Shown: positions 16,441 through 26,737 of the stretch, one piece after another
Position numbering within the stretch: the first letter of the stretch is position 1
Layout of the letters: every line of letters starts with the position of its first letter
Position numbers and translations under genes: made by a program
Assembly (NCBI RefSeq): GCF_014646815.1
Contig: NZ_BMNZ01000004.1
Location: forward strand, 150,437-214,436
From: Terrabacter tumescens
GTDB lineage: Bacteria > Actinomycetota > Actinomycetes > Actinomycetales > Dermatophilaceae
Direction: 5' to 3'
DNA length: 64,000 nt
The notes under the pieces: generated by a model
Told to the model about the DNA's origin: nothing
Databases searched by the model: none
What the model saw: the letters and a program-made list of their open reading frames with translations, nothing else

Positions 16441-17696
16441 GAGAGGTTCCCGTCGCGGAACTCGGCGAAGAGGCTGCGGGCCTCGGCGCCGAGGATGACG
16501 ATCGACTGTTTGCCGGCCCACCCGAACGCGCCCTTGGCGACGCCGCGCCCGACCTTGAGCGGGCTCAGCTGGTGCAGGCCGGCGGTGAAGGTGAGGATCT
16601 GCTCGGCCGTGAGGTTGCTCTTGCCCACCTTGCTGAAGCTGGTGAGCGCGGCCGGGATGGCGATCGGCCCGGCCAGCTTGGCCTTGACCGCGGCGGCGAG
16701 GATGACCTCGCCCTGGTGGCGGGAGCGCCCGAAGTCCCCGTCGGGCAACGTCTTCCGCTCACGCGCGTAGGCCAGCGCCTGGGCGCCCGACAGGGTCTGC
16801 GCGCCGGCCTTGATGACCATGTTCTTGGCGTGCGACGCGACCACGGTCTTGGGGATGACGATGGGGATGCCGCCCTGCTCGTCGACGATCTTCTTGAACC
16901 CGGTGAAACCGAGGACGACGTAGCCCTTGACCGGGAGACCGGTGACCTGCTTGACGGTGCTGACCTGCGCCTTGGGCCCCCCGGCGACCATGGCCGAGTT
17001 GATCTTGCCCTTGCCCCCGGTCGACAGCGGCACCCACAGGTCGCGGGCCATGCCCATGACGCCGCCGCCACCCTTGCCGTCGATGCCGATGACCTGGAGC
17101 ACGTCGGCGCGGGTGCGCTCGAGCGGCTGGCCCTTGCGGGCGTCGGAGCCGATGGCGAGCACCCAGCGGGGGCCGCCCCCGAGGCTGGGCTTCGTGACAC
17201 CGAGCGAGGGCCACCAGCCGCCGACGACCTTCCACGTCGGCCCGACGGCGAGGGTCACGTCGTCGCCCGCGGTGACGACGGCCACCGGCGTGCCCATCCA
17301 CGAGCCGATCTTGGCCGTGGCCGTCACCGGGCCGCTCACGCTCTTGCGTGCCTTGAGCGCGGCCGCTGCGGAGGGAGAGGACGTATGCGTGAGGTCGCCC
17401 CCGGCATACACCTTCGAGACGAGCGTGGCGAGGGGCGCAGGCGCTCCTGTGACCCGGACACCCGAGGTCGACGTCGCCGACCCGGGGGCGCTCCCGTCGG
17501 AGGTGGAACCCGACGACCCGGACGACCCCGACGGGCTCGGGGCGTCCGTCGAGCACCCGGCGAGGGCGACGCCGACAGCCGCGACCACGCACAGGGAGCG
17601 CGCTGCCGTCGACCTGCGGGTCCGGCGCGCGGGGCGCCTGCCGGACGGGCGCCTGCGCTGCTGCACGGGGTCGGTGGGGCGGTGCTGGGAGGTCAC
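16437..17696 (-). CDS. LytR-CpsA-Psr (LCP) family lipoprotein
   Basis: 419 residues. A basic N-terminus and hydrophobic stretch end in VALAGC, a lipobox with Cys48, so the protein is probably lipid-anchored rather than membrane-spanning as is usual for LCP proteins. A Ser/Gly/Thr-rich linker and a variable region follow, then the LCP catalytic domain (about residues 180-390): IGSDAR, RTRADVLQVIGID, GMARDLWVPL, and ALAYARERKTLPDGDFGRSRHQ with the Arg residues that bind polyprenyl pyrophosphate. LCP enzymes ligate wall polymers to peptidoglycan. It lies 22 nt after the FtsX-like permease and overlaps the GNAT gene. Confidence 0.88.
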   Translation of the reverse strand: MTSQHRPTDPVQQRRRPSGRRPARRTRRSTAARSLCVVAAVGVALAGCSTDAPSPSGSSGSSGSTSDGSAPGSATSTSGVRVTGAPAPLATLVSKVYAGGDLTHTSSPSAAAALKARKSVSGPVTATAKIGSWMGTPVAVVTAGDDVTLAVGPTWKVVGGWWPSLGVTKPSLGGGPRWVLAIGSDARKGQPLERTRADVLQVIGIDGKGGGGVMGMARDLWVPLSTGGKGKINSAMVAGGPKAQVSTVKQVTGLPVKGYVVLGFTGFKKIVDEQGGIPIVIPKTVVASHAKNMVIKAGAQTLSGAQALAYARERKTLPDGDFGRSRHQGEVILAAAVKAKLAGPIAIPAALTSFSKVGKSNLTAEQILTFTAGLHQLSPLKVGRGVAKGAFGWAGKQSIVILGAEARSLFAEFRDGNLS

Positions 17697-17718
17697 CGCC
17701 CCACCGTAGACGACCGGT

Positions 17719-19050
17719 TCACGCGACGCGGGAGGCCGCCCGCACGAGGGAGCGCGACGCCAGCACGGAGGCCAGCACGACCGCTCCGGCGACCACCGAC
17801 GTGACGACGAAGCGCACGACGAGCGCGGTGTCGATGGCGTTGGTGAAGGGCAGCATGAGCACGAGGACGAACCCCGCGGACAGCACGACCGTCATGGCGA
17901 GCGGCAGGGCGACCTCGAGGGCGCGGGCCCGGTGCAACGAGCCCTCGCTCGTGCCGGCGAGCGCGAGGGCGCGGTACTGCTCGCGCTGGTCGAGCACGCG
18001 GGCAGCCTGCACGACCCCCGTCGACGTGGCCCCGACGATCGTGATGATGACGAGGGTGACGAGCGCGCCCGTGCCGAGGTCGTCCGCGAGGTAGGCCTCG
18101 AGCGGGGTCCGCGGCTCGTCGACCTGCGCCAGGCTCGTGAAGCCGACCACGGCGACCGCAAGGCCCAGCGCCCCGACCGCGCGCCACGTGCTCTTCGGGT
18201 CGTCGGCGATGCGTCGGGCGGCGAGCAGCGTGGCCGCGGTCGGCGCGAGGCGGGCGGCGATGCGACCGGCCACCATGACGACCCAGGGGCCGACCGCGTT
18301 GACCGCGAGGATCACCGCGCCGAGCACGACGACGATGGTCATCCGCTGCGGCTCCTTCATCGGGGTGATGACGAGCACCCACGCCGCACCGGCGGCCACG
18401 GCGACGAGCAGGCGCAGGACGCTGAGCCGCTTCGGGCTCGTGCGGGCCGCGACGCCGAGCGGGCTTATGGCCACGCGCGCCAGGCTGGACGCGCCCGACA
18501 GGACCGAGACCACGACGACGGCCGCGACGACGGCGAGGACCTGCCCCAAGGGGAGCACGAGCTCACGCAGCTCGAACGGCCGCCCCTGGAAGCTCAGACG
18601 CGCCACGAGCGGCAGGACGGCGAGGTAGAGCACGAGACCGCACAGCGCGCCGACGAGGGCCTGCGCCGCGGCCTCGGCGAGCGTCATGAGCGTCACCTGG
18701 CCCGACGTGGCGCCGGCCAGGCGCAGCGCCGCGAGACGCTGGTCGCGACGCGCGATGGCTAGGCGGGCGGCGACCCCGCCGAGGGTGAGGATCGGGATGA
18801 CCATGCACGTCGTCGCGACCCAGGCAAGGGTCACGTAGAGGTTGCCGAGCGCTGCCTCATCGGTCAGGGGCCCGTCGAGGCCACCGGGCGGCGTCGGGTT
18901 GCGGGCCTCGAAGGCAGCCAGTCCGGCGACGCAGACGAGCAGCGCCGCCGTCGCGACGGCGAAAGAGACGACGGCCAGGACGCCCGGCACGCGGTTGTCA
19001 GCGGCCCCGGCCCGTCGCAGGCGCCACCACAGAACGGTCGCGGCCCTCAT
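17719..19050 (-). CDS. FtsX-like permease family protein
   Basis: 443 residues with about eight to ten hydrophobic segments and the FtsX domain signature TLGGVAARLAIARRDQRLAALRLAGAT near residue 95, repeated in simpler form in the C-terminal half (VLDQREQYRALALAGTSEG), so the protein is internally duplicated. It is the membrane subunit of a MacB/LolCDE-type (type VII) ABC system, which use mechanical force rather than substrate passage through the membrane. It overlaps its ATPase gene by 4 nt. The following LCP and GNAT genes are probably co-transcribed. Function not known. Confidence 0.85.
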   Translation of the reverse strand: MRAATVLWWRLRRAGAADNRVPGVLAVVSFAVATAALLVCVAGLAAFEARNPTPPGGLDGPLTDEAALGNLYVTLAWVATTCMVIPILTLGGVAARLAIARRDQRLAALRLAGATSGQVTLMTLAEAAAQALVGALCGLVLYLAVLPLVARLSFQGRPFELRELVLPLGQVLAVVAAVVVVSVLSGASSLARVAISPLGVAARTSPKRLSVLRLLVAVAAGAAWVLVITPMKEPQRMTIVVVLGAVILAVNAVGPWVVMVAGRIAARLAPTAATLLAARRIADDPKSTWRAVGALGLAVAVVGFTSLAQVDEPRTPLEAYLADDLGTGALVTLVIITIVGATSTGVVQAARVLDQREQYRALALAGTSEGSLHRARALEVALPLAMTVVLSAGFVLVLMLPFTNAIDTALVVRFVVTSVVAGAVVLASVLASRSLVRAASRVA

Positions 19051-19841
19051 CGCGCGCTGCCTGGGCTCGCCTGTGCCGCAACGGTTCCGGTCGCGATCCT
19101 GCCGTCACGCACCCGGAGCACCCCGTGGCACCACCGGGCGACGTTCTCGTCGTGCGTGACGACGACGAGTGAGGCGCCGGTGTGGGCCGCGAGCCGGGTC
19201 AGGTGCTGCATGACCTCGGCGCTCGTCGTCTGGTCGAGGGCGCCGGTCGGCTCGTCCGCGAAGACGACGCCGGGCCGCGCGACGAGGGCCCGGGCGATGG
19301 CAACGCGCTGCGCCTGGCCGCCCGAGAGCTCACCGGGACGTCGCTTCTCCAGGCCCGCGAGACCGAGCGGGGCGAAGAGGGCAGCGGCCCGGCCCGAGGC
19401 CTCCGAGCGGGAGACGCCGTCGAGCATGAGCGGTAGCGCGACGTTCTCGATCGCCGGCAGCTCTGGCAGGAGCATGCCCTGCTGGAAGACGAAGCCGAAG
19501 TCCCGGCGGCGCAGCACGGTGCGCTCGCGGTCCGACATCCGCGCGATGTCCCGGCCGCGCCACAGCACCTGGCCACCCGTCGGGCGCAGGATGCCGGCGA
19601 GCACGTGCAGCAGGGTCGTCTTGCCGGAGCCCGACGGGCCCATGACGGCCACGCTCTCCCCGGCGCGCACCGTCACGTCGACGCCGCCCAGGGCCGGGGG
19701 ACCGGCCGCGCTCGAGCGGCCCGAGCGGCCGTAGGTCATGACGAGGTCGCGGGCGACGAGGTCGCGGGCGGGATCCTGAGCGGGATCGCGGGTGGGGTCA
19801 GGGGCGGGGGCGGCTGTCGCCGTGGGGTCGTGGTGGCTCAT
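19047..19841 (-). CDS. ABC transporter ATP-binding protein (MacB/LolD type)
   Basis: 264 residues. Walker A GPSGSGKTT near residue 72, the Q-loop in FGFVFQQGMLLPELPAIENVALPL, signature LSGGQAQRVAIARALVARP near 170, Walker B VVFADEPTGALD and switch His in VVVTHDENVARW. The ENVALPLML segment is typical of ATPases that partner FtsX-like permeases. The first 35 residues are a Pro/Asp-rich extension of low complexity. On the minus strand GACGCT sits 7 nt before the ATG, consistent with a leaderless start of the four-gene operon running to the GNAT gene. Confidence 0.9.
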   Translation of the reverse strand: MSHHDPTATAAPAPDPTRDPAQDPARDLVARDLVMTYGRSGRSSAAGPPALGGVDVTVRAGESVAVMGPSGSGKTTLLHVLAGILRPTGGQVLWRGRDIARMSDRERTVLRRRDFGFVFQQGMLLPELPAIENVALPLMLDGVSRSEASGRAAALFAPLGLAGLEKRRPGELSGGQAQRVAIARALVARPGVVFADEPTGALDQTTSAEVMQHLTRLAAHTGASLVVVTHDENVARWCHGVLRVRDGRIATGTVAAQASPGSAR

Positions 19842-19970
19842 GGCACCCAGCGTCGCCGGGAAGGGTGCGGCCCCACATCGGGCCGTGGTCCCCCTCCGGG
19901 GCGGACGGCATACGACCTCGGTATGACGGCGCCATGAGGTCGCTACGACGGCGGGGGCCAGCCACGTACG

Positions 19971-20008
19971 CCGAAGGGGCCGGGGACGTGTGTCCCCGAC
20001 CCCTTCGG
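19971..20008. terminator. clpC terminator hairpin
   Basis: A 17-bp stem with one mismatch (CCGAAGGGGCCGGGGAC at 19971-19987 against 19992-20008) and a GTGT loop lies 20 nt after the clpC stop on the minus strand. Confidence 0.85.
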
Positions 20009-20027
20009 TCGATCAGCCTCGCGGCGC

Positions 20028-22646
<2,619 letters not shown>

Positions 22647-22678
22647 GTTCTTCTCCTGACTGATCGAGAGACATCTCG

Positions 22679-22684
22679 ATGCTA
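22679..22684 (-). promoter_or_regulatory. clpC -10 element
   Basis: Read on the minus strand this is TAGCAT, 32 bp before the clpC ATG. A weak TGCTCG lies 17 bp further upstream as a possible -35. A poor -35 fits a promoter that needs an activator. Confidence 0.5.
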
Positions 22685-22779
22685 TCCGTGCCCGCTGTGG
22701 ACGAGCACACCCCGACCAACGCGAGGCGTGCGCGTCCTGTTCCCCATCCTGAGCGTGATCGGCTCAGGTTCCGCCTCTG

Positions 22780-22793
22780 TTCGCCGTGAGCGG
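22780..22793. promoter_or_regulatory. ClgR-type operator upstream of clpC
   Basis: GTTCGC, five bases (CGTGA), then GCG matches exactly the GTTCGC-N5-GCG motif described for ClgR, the activator of clp genes in Streptomyces and relatives. It lies about 134 bp before the clpC start codon. clgR itself is not in the window. Confidence 0.6.
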
Positions 22794-22909
22794 ACATCGT
22801 GCCCGGTCCCGAGGGGACGGCGGCGGCGCGGGGCTCATGGAGGGCATACCCGGAGCGACGGCGCGGACTCACGAGCAGCGATGCGCCGCCTGCTCGCGCC
22901 TGGACGCTC

Positions 22910-23140
22910 TTCCTCCGCCGGGCCGGAGTTGTCGTGGTGACTCCGCCTCCCCTGCCTCGGTTTCTCCGCCCGGGTGAGGTTGTTGGTGGCAGATCGCACG
23001 GCAGGGCCCACTTTCTCCGCCGGGGCGGAGTTGTTGCGGCGCCTGGCCTCCGGAGGCCGCGGTTTCTCCGCCGAGGCGGAGTTGCTGTGGTGCGGCCGCG
23101 TCCTGAGGCACCGGTTTCTTCGTCGGGGCGGAGTTGTCGA
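22910..23140. repeat. 51-bp-period palindrome array, five copies
   Basis: Cores of the form TTTCTCCGCC-NN-GGCGGAGTTG start at about 22910 (degenerate) and at 22961, 23012, 23063 and 23114, exactly 51 bp apart. The best copy has CTCCGCC (23015-23021) and GGCGGAG (23024-23030) around GG. Intervening stretches of about 28 bp differ from each other. The array fills most of the 523-bp gap between the clpC promoter and the end of the DUF559-type gene. Its reading frames give only a 17-residue periodic Arg/Gly-rich peptide, judged non-coding. Confidence 0.85.
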
Positions 23141-23169
23141 GGTGGCGGCTGAACCGCGAAGGCGCATCG

Positions 23170-24108
23170 TCACGCAGGCAGCGCGAGGTCGCCTGCTCGG
23201 CCGGCGAAATGACGGCGCCACTCGTCCTTGAGAGGAGGCACGGTCATGCCCCGTTGCCGCATGGCGCGGGTGATGCGTCCGAGCGTTCGCGCCGGCGTGC
23301 TGTGGATGTCCTTGGACACGATCACCAGACGCCGCACCCCACCGTCGTCGAGCTCCTCGTCGCGGTCGATGTCGTGGTGCCACTGCTCCTCTGACTCTGC
23401 GTGGTGGCGTCCGTCGTACTCGATGATCAGTCGGTGAGCGAGGTAGGCGAGGTCGTAACGCCGGAGCAGTGTCCCGTCGCTGTCGTGCACCCGGTGGTCG
23501 ACCTCCGGTTCCGGCAGCCCTGCCAGGACGATCAGGAGGCGCAGCTTCGTCTCCATCGCCGAGTCGACGCCGGCGCGAACGAGCTGCGCCGCGCGCCGAG
23601 CCAGCCTCGAGTGCGGACCGCTGTGCTTCTCGGCCATCGTGACCAGGTGGTCGGGCGTGAAGCGTTTCCGCCGGACCAAGGAGTCACCGAGGATGACGAG
23701 GTCGACGAGTCCGAGCAGGTGGCTCATGTCGAGGAAGGTCTGGATCGGGCCGGTGATGGGCAGCCCCCTCCACCGCACGACCTGCTGTCGCGCCTTGGGC
23801 CGATGGGCAGCGATGCCGGAACATTGGGCTCGCATGCGCGGATAGGTCACGTGGACGTCGGGGTGATCCGGCACTACGCCGCCCCACAGGCGCGCCGCCG
23901 TGTGGTGCGAGAGATAGCTGCCCGGTTCGGCCAGCAGCAGCGCTCCCTCCGCGAGTAGTCGGTGGGTCACCGGGGTCTGGGCCGCGACGTAGACCCCGCG
24001 GAAGAGTGCCCGATGCGCCCGGCGGAAGCGCCAGTCGCTCAGATGGTCCCCGGCCTCGTCCGCGCGCAGGAATGGGCTGTCGCTCGGCTTGGTGGCGTCG
24101 AACTCCAT
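23170..24108 (-). CDS. DUF559/AbiEi-like protein with PD-(D/E)xK nuclease-type domain
   Basis: 312 residues, not functionally assigned. The N-terminal half resembles the AbiEi-type winged-helix region common in actinobacteria (FRRAHRALFRGVYVA, then YLSHHTAARLWGG). The C-terminal part (residues about 195-295) has the DUF559 / very-short-patch-repair endonuclease-like pattern: AMETKLRLLIVLAGLPEPE, RYDLAYLAHRLIIEYDGRHH and LVIVSKDI, with the Glu, Asp and E-x-D residues expected of PD-(D/E)xK folds. DNA binding or cleavage is possible but unproven. The ATG is supported by CACAGT 6 nt upstream on the minus strand; an in-frame GTG six codons earlier exists. Repeat arrays flank the gene on both sides. 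Confidence 0.78.
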   Translation of the reverse strand: MEFDATKPSDSPFLRADEAGDHLSDWRFRRAHRALFRGVYVAAQTPVTHRLLAEGALLLAEPGSYLSHHTAARLWGGVVPDHPDVHVTYPRMRAQCSGIAAHRPKARQQVVRWRGLPITGPIQTFLDMSHLLGLVDLVILGDSLVRRKRFTPDHLVTMAEKHSGPHSRLARRAAQLVRAGVDSAMETKLRLLIVLAGLPEPEVDHRVHDSDGTLLRRYDLAYLAHRLIIEYDGRHHAESEEQWHHDIDRDEELDDGGVRRLVIVSKDIHSTPARTLGRITRAMRQRGMTVPPLKDEWRRHFAGRAGDLALPA

Positions 24109-24178
24109 TGGGCCACTGTGGAACACGCGGACCTCTCCGCGTCGCGGTCATCCACAGTGCGCCGTCCTGGCGCCTGCC

Positions 24179-24358
24179 TTTCTACGCCAGGGCGGACTTC
24201 TCGTGGTGGTTCGGGGTGCTCACGCCTCAATTACTCCGCCGCGGCGGAGAAGCCGGGGTGTGGCGAAGTGCAGGGGGCGGATTTGTCCGCCCGGGCGTAG
24301 AAGCCGAGGTGGCTGGGGGTGCCCGGGCCTCGATCTGTCCGCCCGGGCGAAGAAGCGC
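24179..24358. repeat. 51/52-bp-period palindrome array, four copies
   Basis: Cores start at 24179, 24231, 24282 and 24334. The second is a perfect CTCCGCC-GC-GGCGGAG (24234-24249); the others carry CCGCCCGGGCG-type centres followed by (A)GAAG. The period shifts between 51 and 52, so the repeat is kept at DNA level and not as codons. Two opposed GTATGCC-type heptamers follow at 24401 and 24415. Downstream, GTATCG-type steps occur at 24440, 24450 and 24474, a possible weak operator for the subtilase gene. Nothing coding is supported in 24109-24571. Confidence 0.82.
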
Positions 24359-24571
24359 GGGGTCGCGAGCGGGAGGCCGTCGAGCCTGCGCACGCCGTGC
24401 GGCATACGGCGTGCGTATGCCGTGTGGCCCGGTTCGCCCGTATCGACCCGTATCGGCCCACCGCGCCCCCGCCGTATCAGGCGCGCCGCGATCGGCCTCC
24501 GAAAGGCATCGGCCGTCAGGGTCCGGTGGCACGGGCGGGGGCCGCCCGGAACTTCAACGAAGGAGGCAGTG

Positions 24572-26734
24572 ATGCCAGCCAAGCGTCGTTCGACGGGTCG
24601 AGGCAAGCCGACGCAGCCGAGCTCCCAGTGGGAGCCGGTCTTCACCAGCGAGGCCGACACCGTCATCCCGGGTGAGCTCCTGCTCACCCTCGTCCCGTCC
24701 GCAGCCGACTCGATGACCGCGTCGGTGCCGGTCCACCCGTCCGGGCCGGTCGAGTCCGGCGCCCGGTCGCTCGGCGTCGACGACCTCGACACCGTCCTGG
24801 CGCGCCTCGGCGCCCACGACGTCACGCGACTCGCCCTGCCCGGTCCCACCGGCGCCGCCGAGGCGGACGCCGCCACCCGGGGGCTCGAGGTGACCGAGGA
24901 GCAGGTGCTCGCGCGGTCGTTCAGGGTGCGCGTCGACCTCCGAACCGACATCGCCGACGCGGTGGCGGAGCTCGAGGCGCTCGACAGCGTCGAGGCCGCC
25001 GAGCCGAACCGCTACCGCGAGACGTCGGTCGTGCCCAACGACCCGAGCTACGGCTCCGAGTGGGGGCTGGCCAAGATCAACGCCCCCGCCGCGTGGGACC
25101 GCACCACGGGCTCGGCGAGCGTCGTCGTCGGCGTCATCGACACCGGCATCGACCTGGACCACCCGGACCTCGTCGGCAACATCGTCCCGGGCTACGACAT
25201 GGTCGACCTCGGGACGAGCCCCACCGCGCCGGCCGGCTTCCGGTTCGAGGGCGACTTCTCCGGTCGCGACTCCGTGCCCGAGGACGAGGTGGGCCACGGC
25301 TCCCACGTCGCGGGCACCATCGCAGCGATGTCCAACAACGCGCTCGGGGTCGCCGGCGTGACGTGGCAGTGCAAGATCATGCCCGTCAAGGCGCTGACCC
25401 GGATGGTCCGGATCTCCGACGGCCAGGTCCGTGGCGTCGGCTCGTCCGCCGACATCGCCGCCGCGGTGCGCTACGCCGCCGACAACGGGGCCTCGGTCAT
25501 CAACATGAGCCTCGGCTCGTCGGGCACGACCACCGTCGAGAGCAGCGCCATCGCGTATGCCATCAGCCGCGGCGTCGTCGTGGTGGCCGCGATGGGCAAC
25601 GACGGCACGTCGAACCCGTCGTACCCCGCGGCCTACCCGGACGTCGTGTCGGTCGGCGCGATCGACAGCGCCGACCACCGCGCGTCCTTCTCGCAGACCG
25701 GACCGCACATCGACGTCGTCGCACCCGGAGTCGGCGTCCTGTCGACCTACCTCGCAGCCGGTTACGGCACCCTGTCGGGAACGTCGATGGCGACGCCGCA
25801 CGTCGCCGGCGTCGCGGCCCTCATCCGGTCGGTCAAGCCGAGCGCGACGGTCGCCGAGGTGACGGACATCCTTCGTACGACGGCTCGCCCGCTCCGTGAC
25901 GCCCCCGGCGACCCGGTCCCCAACGATTCGTACGGCTGGGGCTGCGTCGACGCGGCCGCGGCCGTGAACCGGGCCGCGCCCATCTTCACGAGGCTGCGGA
26001 CGCCGGTCCTGCCGTGCCGGCCGCCGCTCACGCTCCCGCCGATCTGTGGGCCGATCCGGACGCCGATCCAGTTCTGCCCGCCGCCGCGGACGATGATCTG
26101 CCCGGTCGTCTCCCCGGCGTGCCCGCCGACGATCACGCCGGTCACGACGACCCCCATCACCAGGACTCCCGTGACGCCGACGATCGGCCGGCCCGGGCTG
26201 GGCGGCGGCGCCGGAGCAGCGGGGCCCGCGGGCTACGACCCGTACGGCTACCTCGGAGGCGCGGGCCAGGTGCCCGAGGAGCAGGGCGCATCCGAGGGGC
26301 AGGGCGGCAGCTACGAGGAGGGCTACGCCGACGGGTATGCCGCGGCGCTGGCGCAGGTGCAGCAGGAGCTCGGTTCCGAGCAGGGAGTCGACGGCGGGGA
26401 GACCGCCGGAGGCGGTGGGAACGACGAGATCGGCTACCAGCCCGGGCCGTTCGTCCGGCTGCGCACCCCGGTGCTCGCCTGCATCCCCATCACGACGATG
26501 ACGCCTCCGAGGTCGCCGTACTGGTGGCGGTGCCCGCAGCCGCCTCGCACCGTGATCGAGCCGCAGTGCTACCAGGTCACGCCCACGCCGTGGACGATCA
26601 CCCCGACGATCACGACGACGTTCCCGCCGACCGGGCCGACGACGCCCGTCCAGGGTGGTCCCGGCGGCTTCGAGGGTGGCCTCGGCGGCTACGGCGGCTA
26701 CGACCCCTACGGGCAGTCTCCCTTCCAGGGCTGA
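24572..26734 (+). CDS. S8 family serine peptidase with duplicated Thr/Cys/Pro-rich C-terminal tails
   Basis: 720 residues. AAGGAGG 5 nt before the ATG fixes the start. There is no signal peptide: the N-terminus is basic and polar. Residues about 30-150 look like an inhibitory propeptide ending EAAEPNRY. The subtilisin domain (about 155-470) has catalytic Asp190 (GVIDTGID), His242 (GHGSHVAGT), oxyanion Asn343 (AMGNDG) and Ser405 (LSGTSMATPH). After the domain come two related segments, at residues 472-540 and 627-693. Each begins with RLRTPVL plus Pro or Ala and a Cys, and is rich in Thr, Pro and Cys (Cys482, 492, 502, 510, 517; Cys637, 654, 666). Each is followed by a Gly-rich linker with YDPYG. 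The three genes downstream encode a lanthionine-forming set, so these tails are candidate modification substrates (inference). Confidence 0.93.
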   Translation: MPAKRRSTGRGKPTQPSSQWEPVFTSEADTVIPGELLLTLVPSAADSMTASVPVHPSGPVESGARSLGVDDLDTVLARLGAHDVTRLALPGPTGAAEADAATRGLEVTEEQVLARSFRVRVDLRTDIADAVAELEALDSVEAAEPNRYRETSVVPNDPSYGSEWGLAKINAPAAWDRTTGSASVVVGVIDTGIDLDHPDLVGNIVPGYDMVDLGTSPTAPAGFRFEGDFSGRDSVPEDEVGHGSHVAGTIAAMSNNALGVAGVTWQCKIMPVKALTRMVRISDGQVRGVGSSADIAAAVRYAADNGASVINMSLGSSGTTTVESSAIAYAISRGVVVVAAMGNDGTSNPSYPAAYPDVVSVGAIDSADHRASFSQTGPHIDVVAPGVGVLSTYLAAGYGTLSGTSMATPHVAGVAALIRSVKPSATVAEVTDILRTTARPLRDAPGDPVPNDSYGWGCVDAAAAVNRAAPIFTRLRTPVLPCRPPLTLPPICGPIRTPIQFCPPPRTMICPVVSPACPPTITPVTTTPITRTPVTPTIGRPGLGGGAGAAGPAGYDPYGYLGGAGQVPEEQGASEGQGGSYEEGYADGYAAALAQVQQELGSEQGVDGGETAGGGGNDEIGYQPGPFVRLRTPVLACIPITTMTPPRSPYWWRCPQPPRTVIEPQCYQVTPTPWTITPTITTTFPPTGPTTPVQGGPGGFEGGLGGYGGYDPYGQSPFQG

Positions 26735-26737
26735 GTC

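Noticed and set aside
22910-23140. CRISPR-like array (about 23-nt repeats every 51 bp with differing spacers)
   Set aside because: Repeats are degenerate palindromes, the same core occurs in two other arrays with near-identical spacers or shifted period, and no cas gene is present.
22799-23152. Possible 117-residue protein with a repeated FLRRGG motif
   Set aside because: The 17-residue period is the 51-bp DNA repeat read as codons; the second array changes phase, there is no ribosome site and composition is not protein-like.
24089-24571. Upstream extension of the subtilase by 161 residues
   Set aside because: The extension runs through the palindrome array and an AAGGAGG directly before the ATG at 24572 marks the start.
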